From positions 1-64,000 of the forward strand of contig JABANP010000084.1 of assembly GCA_013115135.1 (NCBI GenBank): a stretch of DNA of 64,000 nt, read 5' to 3'. The DNA is from Perkinsus olseni (taxonomy: Eukaryota; Perkinsozoa; Perkinsida; Perkinsidae). The position numbers were made by a program, and so were the translations under genes. Below the pieces are notes generated by a model. The model searched no databases. It had not been told where the DNA came from and worked only from the letters and a program-made list of their open reading frames with translations. Positions 30,792 to 41,564 of the stretch are shown one piece after another (position 1 is the first letter of the stretch; each line of letters starts with the position of its first letter).

Positions 30792-30949
30792 AGAGACTGA
30801 GGGCCTCCTCGGGAGTACCTACCCCCACGGTTCGCTAATCGGCGAAAAATCAATCTCAAAGACAGAGAGACCTTTCTCATCGCGGAATCTCCCTCCATTT
30901 AAAAACCAATTATGAAACTCATACTCGCTCCTGGGATTCATTCTTGCTC

Positions 30950-30990
30950 CTAAAATGCGGTTCCAGAATCGATTCTAAATTTCCTGAACT
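30950..30990. repeat. GAATC-rich dispersed element, short copy
   Basis: 'ggttccagaatcgattctaa' matches the core seen at 8950, 52790 and 54090. Confidence 0.4.
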
Positions 30991-30991
30991 T

Positions 30992-31662
30992 GTCTACTGA
31001 ATAGCCTCTGCACCAAAACGGTAGAAGCCTTCCACACTCGGTTGCAGCGAGTTACCCAGCCGTGACGCCCCAAGTCTTCGGGAGAAGTTTTTGGATACCA
31101 CTATCGCATGAAGACCGGCCCCCTTGGTGATGAGGGACGTGGCGATTGTTCCAGCCACAGCTCAATGTTGCAATCGGACCCGACCCACACGAACTGCCGA
31201 GTAATCCCAACACTTTAATGACGTGGGTGAGGCCAACCCGCAGCTGGCAGGATCATCCCTTCATGAAAACTCTGTAATTGTTGGCCTCTCTTTCACTGAC
31301 TAATCCTACGCCTATGAAACCCGTCCATACACCGACCAATGCGCTCTTCGTACCACTCCATTGTCTATCTACTCTAATTTTATAACTATGCCCCATTGAA
31401 ATTTCATCTGGATGTATCCCTGGTCCAGTCGACGCTCAACCCTTCCAAGAGACGTTATGAAAACCACCAGTCCCTCGACCACTTCCCCCGCCCACCAGAA
31501 GACTGCAATTTCCAATTCTTAAGGAAGATTGCCCACTACTGCAACACGAAAGGGCTATGCGTACCAGGGAGGGTGGTAGAGGGAACGGGCGACTTCGCTG
31601 CTCTCGTAGCCATCAAATAGTTATTCGACATTTGCCAAACGACAGAGTTTTTGCAGCTGATT
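30992..31662. other. Spacer, one weak open frame
   Basis: A 74-codon plus-strand frame (31396-31620) has no motif and no clear splice partners. Nothing else seen; the divergent promoter of the helical-repeat gene should lie at its left end. Confidence 0.35.
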
Positions 31663-31914
31663 TTACCGTTTTTCTATCAAAATACCACCCGTATTATTAC
31701 CAGCCCGGCCAAGCTCATTCGTTAAGATATCCACGTCTTCATCAGCAACCCTGAGGGGCTCCGACGGGGCAGCCGCTGCTGATGAGGTCGTGGCTTCCAT
31801 CGGAAGGAAACTGAAACTACGACCGGTGGTCTGCCAGGAAGGGTAGGCGGACCGGTACCGAAGGCAAGACTTCTTAAAAGCCTCGAGGATTGCAAAGACA
31901 AAAATGCAGAACAA
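31663..31914 (-). CDS. Small hypothetical protein with hydrophobic N terminus
   Basis: 83 residues beginning 'MFCIFVFAILEAFKKS', a possible signal or membrane segment, then 'SFSFLPMEATTSSAAAAPSE' and an acidic 'VADEDVDILTNELG' stretch. Not recognised. It is divergent from the prenyl synthase gene start about 90 bp away. It may be only part of a spliced gene. Confidence 0.25.
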   Translation of the reverse strand: MFCIFVFAILEAFKKSCLRYRSAYPSWQTTGRSFSFLPMEATTSSAAAAPSEPLRVADEDVDILTNELGRAGNNTGGILIEKR

Positions 31915-32001
31915 AACTCATTTTGTAGGCGGAGCGATGCACAAGACAGGAAGCACCTACTACAACTGCGCATCTACCTCTTGTTTTCGTAACCTACTAC
32001 C

Positions 32002-34341
32002 ATGGCCGAGTCCCTCCCTCGTTTACTAGTCCCCAGTGCCATTGCGGGCTTCGCTCTGGCCCACACCTTACCCGAGGAGGGTAACGGTATAACGACAGTC
32101 TATATTTTCATTGTAAGGGACGTTGTTTAGTACCACACCACCCACTAATCATTCACGGTCCTTCAGATAACACTGATATTCTGTCTGTTCTCCTCCTCCC
32201 CTATCAGAAGGCTGTTTTCACTACCGCAGCGGAAGAGGCAGTTACATAAGCTGAAAGGGGACATGTGCAGCCATGTCGATCGGCTGAACGACGAGGTTAG
32301 GGAGAGCTCCGTTATTGAAGGTAATACCACCACCCTTTCGATCCTCATCATCATCGCTCTTTAGAGGACTGGCCGTCGAGACCGTTCTCTACCACCGGGC
32401 CGCTATGGGCCCAACTGACAGAGGGTCGGACCGGGGAGGTCCATAAGTGCATACTCAAGTGTTGTGAGACTGATGCTGACAAAGTGAAATCGGAGAGGTT
32501 GAAGGATTCTTCCGCCTATGCCTTCAAGGCTTCGGGTAAGCACTGGGCTGGTGGTTGAGGGCGATGTTGTCGGCGAAAGGTAAAATGGCGAGAAGTCGTC
32601 TTGTCCTGCTGATGGCCGATGTAGCAGCGAGAGTGCCGCCTTCTCTGGACAAACGGAAGGATGGCATCATAGACGAGGGAACTACTGTGGCTAAGCAAGC
32701 CCTGCTCGCAGAGGTCCGAGGTGGGCTGCCGAGTTGAAAGGGAGTATCTTTTCAACGCTAGGTGATCGAATGTGAGCACAACGCCTCTTTGCTTCACGAC
32801 GATGTAGTTGACGAGGCAGCCACGAGGCGGGGACTGGAAAGTCATTGCTGGTAAGCCGCCTTGAGAGTTGTGGAAGGAGTGGTATCACTCAGTCGATATG
32901 GCAACCAACGGGCAGTATGGACGGGGGACTTCATAATATCCGTCATGATTGGTTGCTTGAGTAAGATCAACGACCCCAAAGGTCACGGCTCGGGTGGCGG
33001 GAAGCATGCAAAACCTCGTCAAAGGTGATCAGGCTGTCGGCTGCGTTGGTGGGATGGTAGCTTCAGGTGAGCTCTTGCAAGTTGAACATAAGAAGCGGTT
33101 GCCTGCTGATGACGATGACGCGAGAGCGAGTATATCGGTGAAGCGGGATGAGGATGGTAGCACGACCACTACCAAGTGTAATGCATACTCCGACTCGTAT
33201 GGGTTTTGAGGGCGATGGTTGCCTCAGGCGGCTCTGATAGTGAATTTGACGAGAGCAACAGCCCTCGACACGCTCCGAAAGTCTCGCCCAAGTAAGATTC
33301 TTCTGCTTCGGCTGCGCGGTATTTATTCCTGAGTGGCCTAAGGGTAGAATTCCAGCCTTCCATCTGCGTGGTCGCCGGTTCGATCCGCGTCGGATTTCCA
33401 TTGAAACCGTTGCTTTGTGTGTCATTCAGCCTGCCGAGATCTCCGTCCACCGCAGTGCAGTCTGATAAATTTTCTGATATCACCCTCAAATCGCCAGCAG
33501 TCCGTCCCCACTTTCGGCGGTATATACTGAAGTCCTTCTACAAGACAGCTAGTCTTTTCGCGAGCGCCATGGAGTCCGTAGCGATCATCGCCGGTAAGTA
33601 GACGCCTTCAGTCGCATCGCCATGGTGTATTGGCTCAACCATCACTGGAACCTCTCGCAAAGTATTTCTTTTCTGATGACAAAAGTTATCTAAGAATCGC
33701 CTTCGTCCGCCTCGGCCTGAGTGGCGCTGCGATGATGCCCTACCGGCCGCATCCTTCAGATCTCCCACCGGCCCTGATATCCGCCTGTTATCTTTTCGGG
33801 GTGCACTTTGGTTTGGAATTCCAAATACGGGATGATATGCTGGATGTGGAGGTGGACGCTGTGGACTCCGGGCTGGGAAAACCGAAAGGATCTGACTTAG
33901 TCAATGGCCAGGCAACAGCACCGGTAGACCCCGGGTTCTCGGAGGAGGAATCGATGGCGATCTCCATTGGTATTCTTCAGTTCCTATTCGCGTGTGATGA
34001 TGACCCTTCCCTCCTTCCTCTGGTGGAGCGCGGGTTTAAAGGAAAGACGGACCCGGAGGTGGCCTTTGCAGGCATTGCGAGGGAACGAGAGAGCATTGCA
34101 ACGAGCAAAGACTGCTTGTGAGATATCACGCTTCCAAAGTAACCACAGGGGGAATAGAACTAGGGACTAGCGGGGTGTGAAACGTGAATCATAACCACTA
34201 CGCCAGTGTCACGCATTTGGCTTGGAGAAATTCATTTCTTGTTTCTGTCAGGCCATTGGATGCTTGCTTCAACTGCCTGATTGTGATGCTCGACAGGCGC
34301 TGATTGACCTCACCAGCAGTTATGCCGCCCGCACATCATAG
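32002..34341 (+). CDS. Polyprenyl diphosphate synthase (trans-isoprenyl transferase)
   Basis: Catalytic exon: '[20 protein letters not shown]' followed by 'TRRG', the first Asp-rich motif DDxxD. Next '[13 protein letters not shown]', '[13 protein letters not shown]', '[19 protein letters not shown]' and '[20 protein letters not shown]', the second DDxxD, with '[17 protein letters not shown]'. The last exon '[20 protein letters not shown]' ends at 34339-34341. Long-chain synthases of this family condense isopentenyl diphosphate, for example to build the ubiquinone side chain; chain length cannot be read here. The N-terminal exons (32002-32540, '[20 protein letters not shown]') are less certain and could be a separate gene. 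A one- or two-base frameshift is needed near 34080-34100. A tRNA-like remnant lies in each of two introns. Confidence 0.82.
33335..33410 (+). tRNA. Degenerate tRNA-Gly-like sequence in an intron
   Basis: Box A 'TGGCCTAAGGG', a CTTCCAT anticodon-loop-like stretch (anticodon TCC) and box B 'GGTTCGATCC' occur with tRNA spacing. Acceptor, anticodon and T stems do not pair properly, so probably a pseudogene. Confidence 0.4.
34140..34212 (-). tRNA. Degenerate tRNA-Glu-like sequence in an intron
   Basis: Minus strand carries 'TGGCGTAGTGGTTATGATTC' and 'CGTTTCAC', much like the 5' half of tRNA-Glu(TTC). The B box is damaged ('AGTTCTATTCC') and the stems are broken. It lies in the last intron of the prenyl synthase gene, antisense to it. 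Confidence 0.4.
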
Positions 34342-34966
34342 TTTTTCTTGCTCCCGATTTTTTGCCACACTTGCCGCATTTCGTTTTCTCCGGTGCAGTA
34401 GAAGGAGTATGTTTCCGATAAGTATTCGATGAAGCCCGCAGTGACGATCTATATGCTACTAATTTACTTCACGACTACTGAGGTTGATTGTTTGTGCTGA
34501 TCTTGCTGGCGTCGAGTTGGAAAAGTATTCCGCTGGGGACTCCAGCCGGGGGTGCAGCAGACGGCCGATTGTTGTCTAGAGGTCGTTCGAAGGCAAGTAT
34601 AAATAACCTGAAATGTGCCGGCAGGTAAGGTGAGGGAACATAAGAAGTGTTACACAACTCTTATTGGTCGAGATGTAAGTCACTTACAGTAAGTGAAATG
34701 TGTTACATCATACAGTTCACTACTTCCACACCAAGGATTGCGTAAGAGGTGTAACAGACTCTGACAGACGATGAGATGCTCGGTCGCCAATGGTGTGCCG
34801 CTGCCTCAGGCGTCCATACATACGCATTAATAATGGATCTTAATATATGATTATGGGTTTTCACGATGAACTCTATATCACGGACACCGCACTTTCTAAG
34901 TGAGCGACTCTTTGACGGCCATCAAATTGGTACAAGAGTTTCATGCCCAAGTCGTTGAGTTTGTAA

Positions 34967-34999
34967 GGAAAAAGCAATATGGACCATATTGCTTTTTCC
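34967..34999. repeat. Perfect 33-bp palindrome, one-base centre
   Basis: Arms of 16 bp ('ggaaaaagcaatatgg' / 'ccatattgctttttcc') flank a single A at 34983. A second such palindrome, 35018-35036 with 9-bp arms ('gggtcgtgc' / 'gcacgaccc') around a G, follows within 20 bp. Confidence 0.95.
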
Positions 35000-35180
35000 A
35001 TATTATATGGTTAGACAGGGGTCGTGCGGCACGACCCGTGCCGTATGGCATTACAACGTAACATTATTGCCTCATGACGTCATAAGGCAGAGGACTCTGC
35101 CAGAGGTCTGTCATGCAACGTGGTTGACAAATGACAATTTAATTCACTGCAAGAGGTGCTCCCGGAGCTCTCCTCCGCTA

Positions 35181-35937
35181 TCAGAAGCTTTTTCCTCCTA
35201 GGCGCCCTAGCACAGCAGTCACACGAAGAGAACTAGCAGGAATGATATTCTGACTGAAATTGCTTTCCTTATCCCAGTGGGATTCAATAGGCACAATGTG
35301 CGAATAGGTCAGCGCAGTATTGGAAATACGACGCAAGGCAACAGCGATATCGTGAGTGGTCACAGCAGTAGTGAAGAGGTTGACCCGATCGGGTCCAAAT
35401 TGGACCGTCCAATAGCGGTGGTACAAGGACTCGCCGTGGAGCCAATGGTATCGACGTCCTGTCAACCGAGGAGGCCAATGCTTTCATCGGCAGGGATCCA
35501 CGGTGGATATACTCTTTTGCAAGGCTGAAACGACAGTCACCACTCTGAAACCAGTCTCCTCTTTGGCAAGTCGAAGTCACGCACTATCGCAGCCTGCGAT
35601 AGTGCGTGATTTCGCAGACTGCGATTCGCAGGCTGTGCGATACATAGCACACCTCACCGATTCCTTCAAAAATCTTCAAATCCGAACTGAAGATCCCTTC
35701 AAATATCCCTATGTGTCCGAAAGCTTTTGGCGCTGCAAGCATGAATAGCCCATCAACAGCCTCAACAGGTAAGCCTCTCTTCATCATCTCTCCAACGTTC
35801 AGACGCCCGTGTTCCGCACACTCGCGCACTCCGAGCGTTGGCTGGCCTTGCGGTTGTGCGATACCCAGCGACCCAGCTCGTCTCGCTGGTGAAAGCATAA
35901 ACTTGCCAGTCACGATACACCTCTCACCTCCTGCCAT
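35181..35937 (-). CDS. Hypothetical protein, fragmented
   Basis: Two open stretches on the minus strand: 35584-35937 beginning 'MAGGERCIVTGKFMLSPARR' and 35181-35465 containing 'ESLYHRYWTVQFGPDRVNLF'. They do not join in an obvious way, and the palindrome at 35579-35607 lies at the end of the first. Could be a decayed mobile-element protein. No domain recognised. Confidence 0.22.
35579..35607. repeat. Perfect 29-bp palindrome, one-base centre
   Basis: Arms of 14 bp ('acgcactatcgcag' / 'ctgcgatagtgcgt') around C at 35593, followed at once by related shorter inverted units ('cgcagactgcgattcgcagg'). Confidence 0.95.
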
Positions 35938-35995
35938 GTGGAGAGGGGCATGTGTGAGTGCATTGCGCTGTTTGGGGTTTACACTGAATAACTGA

Positions 35996-36690
35996 TCTCA
36001 TATTTCATGTCGTAAACTGTATGTCGTCAAAAGACGGCAGCGCATATTGAAGACAGAAGCAGTATACACGAACACTCGAAAACAGTTTTCATGTTAGTTA
36101 CCCATATGAGGTGTGCAACTGGCCATAATAGTTCCGTGGGTGTTGGGCTCCTCAGTGGCTAGCGAATGCCGTGGTGAGTATTGCACAGAGTGATGCCGAG
36201 TTGGCATTGCTAACTTGGAATTGTCAACCCAACAGTGAAAGGCATGATGTGACTAAAATGCAATACACAGAGGCATTTCCTTTGTAGCGTGGGTACGCAA
36301 GTCTTGCCAAGGGTTGCGACACGTCTGCAAACCTTCAAGGTTTAACCTTGCAAACTACATGCCTTCCTGACATTCTCCCGCTTAGGGGTTTTCAGACGGC
36401 GCATCCGATGCGACGAGGGACTCGGGATTCACAGTATGATTATTGCTCGTTCGGAGTGCCTACTCTTCGTTGAGTGAAAGTTCGTGCACACCAAAGCCTC
36501 GACTGCAAATGCGATTCCGAATCAGAATGACATTAATCATTAAAGTATCTAACAATTGTGAGCTGCTGCTCAGCAGACCCCCGTGCAAAAGTAACGTAAC
36601 TAATAACGCACTGATGTGATGATGATCTTCATCGAGAAACTAAAGTCGTCACGACAACGGAAACATCCCCATGCTTATCATCGAATGCCT
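35996..36690. other. Spacer, no gene seen
   Basis: No open frame worth reporting. Contains a small odd-centred palindrome 'aaccttcaaggtt' near 36343 and one GAATC-type motif near 36510. The SCO1 stop codon marks its right end. Confidence 0.4.
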
Positions 36691-38131
36691 CTACTTCTCA
36701 CTATCCTGCACTCCCCTATTCTGCCTCCGCTCCTCCCGCCTTTTGCGATATCGGTGTATCTCCTTGCCAATCTTCGCGGCTATCTCATCTGGCTGTCATG
36801 TTCTTCCCGTAGAAGTCAATAAACTTGCCATTAGGCCCCACCAGGTAATGAATAATGGAATGGTCAACGAGGTAGTCTTCAGAGTCGTTACGGATACCCT
36901 GGTTGTAGTACCTGGATGATGATGCTGCAACGCGTCTTCTGCTATCAGCGGGAGTGTATCTTCATACGTAGCACAAGAGGACTAATCGTAGACTGTGCCA
37001 CATGGAATATCACGCGACCGGTTGCGAAGAGTGAGCTGACGATCGTATCAACAAACCCTACACTCTGAACTTCCTAGTAATATCTTTGATTTGTTCATGC
37101 GTGCCAGTAAGGCCGATCGTACGGGGATCGAACTCGCTGAGGTAGAGCGTGGTCTACAAAAGAAGAAGCCCCGATCACAAGAAGGAGACCTGACTTCACC
37201 AACCTGAGCACAGGTGTCTCTACTAGGATCAACAGTAACGAAGATCGGCACTACTGGTGCCTGAACGGGTCAACTAGCGACCGGGCAGGGGTGACACCGA
37301 GCTCACCATCACCATACTCCTTCTCTACGATGTCCACCGCCTTGCCCGCCTTCTCCAGTTCTTGGGGGCAAATGTCCGGGCAGAAGGTGAAGCCAAAATA
37401 AATAAGATAAAACTTTCCCCTGAGCTGCTCCGACGCCAAAGGCTTGCCGCTGCCTGAGGAGCCCACACTTTACATCATCCACAGCGACTCCGCCTCGGGA
37501 CGTACGGCAGTCCACGAGGGTCCACGGGCCTCCCAGCTTGGGCTTGCCAATCTCCTCTATCTCCGCTAGAGAGCGCCCGACGCCGTGCTTACGCTGATAG
37601 TCAGCACTGAGAAGATGCAGGACTAGTCACGCACAGTAACGAGGAAGGGCCTACAACTCAACCATGAGCAGGACCAGCGAGCCAACGCATACAAATAAAG
37701 CTGCTCCCTTGTAGGTGAAACTGAGAGGCAGTCCAGAAGGGATCCAGTTTATCCGTGCTGTGCTTACTTCACATTAGTATCATCTTCCTTGATGATACCA
37801 GCATCATCAAAATTCCACTGGTTCGACGGCAAAGGCTTCAAGCTAGGCCCCGAAGGCTTCTCAGGAACTGACCACTCTCTATAACATGGTCTCTGGCAAT
37901 GGTCGTACCAGGCCTCCCTTCAGCCTTCGCCCTCAGCTCTTCCTCCTTCCAGTACCTCTCGGGGTCGGTCTTCGGGTTCATCATAGCCCGCTTCAGGTGC
38001 TCTATATGGTCGTCGCCATAAGGGCCTTGAGACTGGCTGAAGCCTCGTCTAGCCATGGCTGTCGTCCAAGCCACCCGCGGTACCACCCCTCTCGTGAGCG
38101 ATCGACTCCCACGTAGCAACAATAATGACAT
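36691..38131 (-). CDS. SCO1: SCO1-type cytochrome c oxidase copper chaperone
   Basis: N terminus '[20 protein letters not shown]' is Arg-rich, fitting a mitochondrial targeting peptide. A later exon has one membrane helix ('[17 protein letters not shown]'), then '[16 protein letters not shown]', '[20 protein letters not shown]' with the copper-binding C-x3-C, '[19 protein letters not shown]', '[19 protein letters not shown]', and '[20 protein letters not shown]' with the conserved copper-ligand His. Known role: delivers copper to the CuA site of cytochrome oxidase in the inner membrane. Introns are about 35-50 nt, plus one longer near the final third. Single-base frameshifts are needed near 37885 and near 36790, before the C-terminal helix. 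Confidence 0.9.
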
Positions 38132-38641
38132 TAAAGATTTGCTAAGCCCCTACAGAGATCGGCAGCCGATGCGCCCGAGTGATGTACTTTACCCCTCACC
38201 CATTTTACACTGTGCAATCACCCTCGTATAAAGAAAATCCCTCCGTTACGGAGAGCACAGTAGAACGAAGAACGACCGTAGACGAGAAGGGTAACGTATT
38301 ATGCTTTCTGACGCACAGCTCATGGACGGTCCCGCTTGACCCTTTCCATCATAAGGGGTAACGCAAGGCGCTTGAGTATCGCAAATAATAATGATATCAA
38401 TATCGCTGCTCTGCTTGAGCTAGGACGGCACTCGAAGGTGTACAGCAGGAAGCTCTCGCAACTGACAAGGAAACACAGTCACGGAAAACTGAGCAGAAGA
38501 CACTGCTTGACAGAGGAAGAGGGGATTTGATGATTCAGCGCTCACCCTGAGGTTCTGATAGCAGCAACAACTCAACCTCGTCTTAAAAGGCCTGAAACAG
38601 GGACTGATTCGCTACTACCAACAGGCCAGTCCTAGCTTACC

Positions 38642-38941
38642 TCAATGACCCTGGTAGGGTATGACGCCCGGGAAGAACCATCCACGATTGCCAACGCTAA
38701 CGCCACTCTCGATCGGTACAGGAGTAAACCTCTTGAACTGAGTGAAGCCCATCCCCCTTCTGCACTCAGGAGTCTTTAGCGTGGAGTTAACATCGTAGCT
38801 AAGATTGCCGCTGCACAGCATAGAACGACCGTGCTTCAGGACGGCCCTACCACTGGGCAGTAGAGGCTTCTGAATCGGCGGCATCGCGTGTGAAGAAAAC
38901 CTAGTCAACGAAAGGAGATTACGTAGACTCGTTCTGCGCAT
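38642..38941 (-). CDS. Small protein with probable mitochondrial presequence
   Basis: 99 residues beginning 'MRRTSLRNLLSLTRFSSHAM', rich in Arg and Ser without acids, like a mitochondrial presequence. The body includes 'GMGFTQFKRFTPVPIESGVS' and ends 'GWFFPGVIPYQGH'. It is uninterrupted from ATG to stop. I do not recognise it; it could be a small respiratory-chain or mitoribosome subunit. Same strand as SCO1, which starts about 510 bp downstream of its stop. Confidence 0.45.
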   Translation of the reverse strand: MRRTSLRNLLSLTRFSSHAMPPIQKPLLPSGRAVLKHGRSMLCSGNLSYDVNSTLKTPECRRGMGFTQFKRFTPVPIESGVSVGNRGWFFPGVIPYQGH

Positions 38942-39099
38942 TATGGGGCGAGCGAGATCAGCGAAAAGCGAGGGATAAATCTCGCTCGCCCAATAACCTG
39001 CGCGGAAATGGTTGACGGTGGAGCCTGCTTTATAGGGGCAGTTTACGTGGTTTAATTACTGACAGACTCGACTCCGACGAGTCCGCTGTCCAGTGAGAG

Positions 39100-39528
39100 T
39101 TTTAGAACCCATAGAGGGCGAGGCTAGGCGGAAGGTGGTCACTGACCACTGGTCAGCACTGGGCGTTCTTTCGTCAATTGTGCAACGATGCGTTACCAAT
39201 ACTAACTACCTCTAGGGCAAGCATCGATTATAGACACAAAGTGAAGCAGTGGCGAGCCAGGGACACGAATTCGACCCTCGCCGCCGCGTGGGGAACCTTC
39301 CCACTCGTTGCAGGCTGCTCACGGAGCAACGCTGGTACGTTGCTGTTTTGTGTGACGGCCGATAGGGCGTTGTAACTCTATCGGAGGCGTAACAGCCCTA
39401 GTCGCCCTCGTTGACTGGCTGATTGAGTTGCCATCTGGAATCCGACCTTTCATCTGCTTATCATCTCCCACCTGGCTTCAGCGTAGAACCTTGTGCGAGC
39501 AAGATAGGATCAGCTAGAGCTGGGCAAC
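39100..39528. other. Spacer, no gene seen
   Basis: No supported gene. Short open frames at 39178 and 39423 lack motifs. Confidence 0.35.
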
Positions 39529-39785
39529 CGTATTGGGGTCGAGGAAAGTACGGTTACCGTACTACGGTACGGAGTACGTTTCAAACTGTCAACCTAGTAC
39601 GGGTACGGAGAACTAGTACGTATTAAATATATTAAACAACGCATACGTGTATTAAATTACGCCGTACTTCAAATACGGCGTACTAGTCTCGTACTTGGGA
39701 ACCGCTGTGACGGGTAGTACGGGTACGGAGCCGTACTACCACCCGTACCGTACTCCGTACTAAACCGTACCCGTACTATCGCCCA
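39529..39785. repeat. GTAC-rich, palindrome-rich patch
   Basis: About 250 bp in which the self-complementary word GTAC and variants such as 'ccgtac'/'gtacgg' recur about 20 times ('ggttaccgtactacggtacg', 'gtacggagccgtactaccac', 'ccgtaccgtactccgtac'). It lies directly upstream of the first tandem secreted-protein gene. The density is far above the rest of the window. Confidence 0.85.
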
Positions 39786-39872
39786 CCTCTAGGATGAGCG
39801 GTATAAACGTTAGACTGTTGTGTCTTATATTCCCTCGTGTACAGTGTTATTTGTGCAGGTCTGCATTCCTCT

Positions 39873-41207
39873 ATGTACTCCCGTCTTTGCCTGATAGCCG
39901 CTCTCCAGATCGTGTCCGCTACTCTCACGAACAGTCCGCTACGCCGCAGCCTGCGACGCATAGGGTCGCTCAGAAAGAGTTTCAGTACCCGTTCGCTGCG
40001 CACTGCGGTGGGTCAGCCCGATGACAATTCACACCATGTTAAGCGATGATCTCTCAGGGACCTTTCAAGTCCGCCACCAAGAACGCTAGTCATGCTCTCC
40101 GGGAGAAGGTATGGACATGGAGAGAAGACGTCTTATCTGCTAGTCCCGTGCTAGAAAGCAACCAACTTGAAGAGAAGATCGCCTTGGTACGTCACGAAGC
40201 CGTGCTCAGTGGCAGCATCCTGTACGGCAGGTCGGAGCCACTGTAGGCGTTACTCAGGGCACGGATGGGGCAATGCCGCTTCGCACATCCCTCTTCATGA
40301 ACAAGTGAGTATCAGCTTCGATAACGGCGATCCACGAGCTCGCATCATAATGTTGCTGCTTAGCCAATACCAAGGGAGGTACCAAATCGCAGTACACTAC
40401 CTCTCACTGGGACGTGGTCTCCCAAAGGCTCCCCAAAACTAACATGTCCACAGCCATGGAGACCTGGGCTACGTACTTCTCCTCTCATCCCAGCAAAGAT
40501 CTCAAAACCGCAGGGCCATTCGCGAAGATGAAGAAGCGCTTGGAGAGGCAGCCGAAGGCCTACGCCCCCTTGATGGTGGCCTACGGGCTGCACACCGACG
40601 CTCAGACTATCCTACGCAATGCTCGAATCTCGACGCCTATCAATACTGAGTGTTTCTCGAATGCTCCAGTTGGACGGCAGTTCTACATTAACGCACACAG
40701 TGAAAAAGTAACTCAGACGAGGCTTCAAGAGCTTCTCACCTCTTCGCTTCAGGGAAAACCGTGCCTCAGAGTTGATTTATATTTCGATCGATATCTGAGC
40801 AAGTTTGAAGTCTTCTCCCTCTATCAAGACACTGAGGGGACTCGATTCGTGAAGTGAGGACCGAGTGTCCGGGTCCGCGGCTCTGACTTCCGCCTGGCGT
40901 ATCCAAGGTTGATGATAGTTATTGATGATTTAGGTTAGCTGCCCTCGATGCTAATGCCATCGGAGAACTCACCGCTCCGTTCGAGAAGATGGAGTTCGAA
41001 ATCTACGGTCAGATCCACCTCCATGAGCGCGGCAAGTCTTTGAGTGCGGCCCACCCGGAAAAGGCCAAAAAGTTCGGTTTGGAGTGGTATGACGGCGCCT
41101 CGGATTATGTCAAGAACGGCAAGGCAATAGTGCTGATCCACGCGGTGGCTTGTGGATGGCCGCCTCATTTGAAGGGATATAAGTTCAATGAGACCCGAGC
41201 TCAATGA
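39873..41207 (+). CDS. Secreted protein, tandem copy 1
   Basis: ATG 39873 opens a 45-codon exon with signal peptide 'MYSRLCLIAALQIVSATLTN' and an Arg-rich segment. A 50-nt intron follows. Later exons carry 'YAPLMVAYGLHTDAQTILRN', 'APVGRQFYINAHSEK', after another intron 'GKPCLRVDLYFDRYLSKFEV', and finally 'FEIYGQIHLHERGKSLSAAH' with 'WYDGASDYVKNGKAIVLIHA' ending at 41205-41207. Joins between about 40246 and 40440 are uncertain. No known family; probably extracellular. The paralogue begins about 360 bp downstream with the same exon order. Confidence 0.7.
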
Positions 41208-41564
41208 TCCATGTTTTGCCTTGTCCATGATGTAATGTTGTATGCTGTTCTCACCCGCTGCCATTGAGTTGCTTCTATACTGCCGCACACCCTCCCTGGA
41301 AGGAAATGGGCTGAGCTACATCTCTATGTAATTGACGAGAGAAGACGGTTTCAAGGAGTCAAGCAACGAATACTCACAAGGGACAGGCGATTCCTTTGAA
41401 GAGAAGAAGAGAGATGTCACTCTTCGTCACTCTCGTGAGCGCATGAAAATTTTCACTCGTCCAGGATGGGGGAGGGTCGCTGAGTCGTTGTGTAATGCCA
41501 TTGTCATAATGATGATTACCTGAGTGTACAGGGTACCCTACTTAGTATAGAGTGCCTTTCTTCC

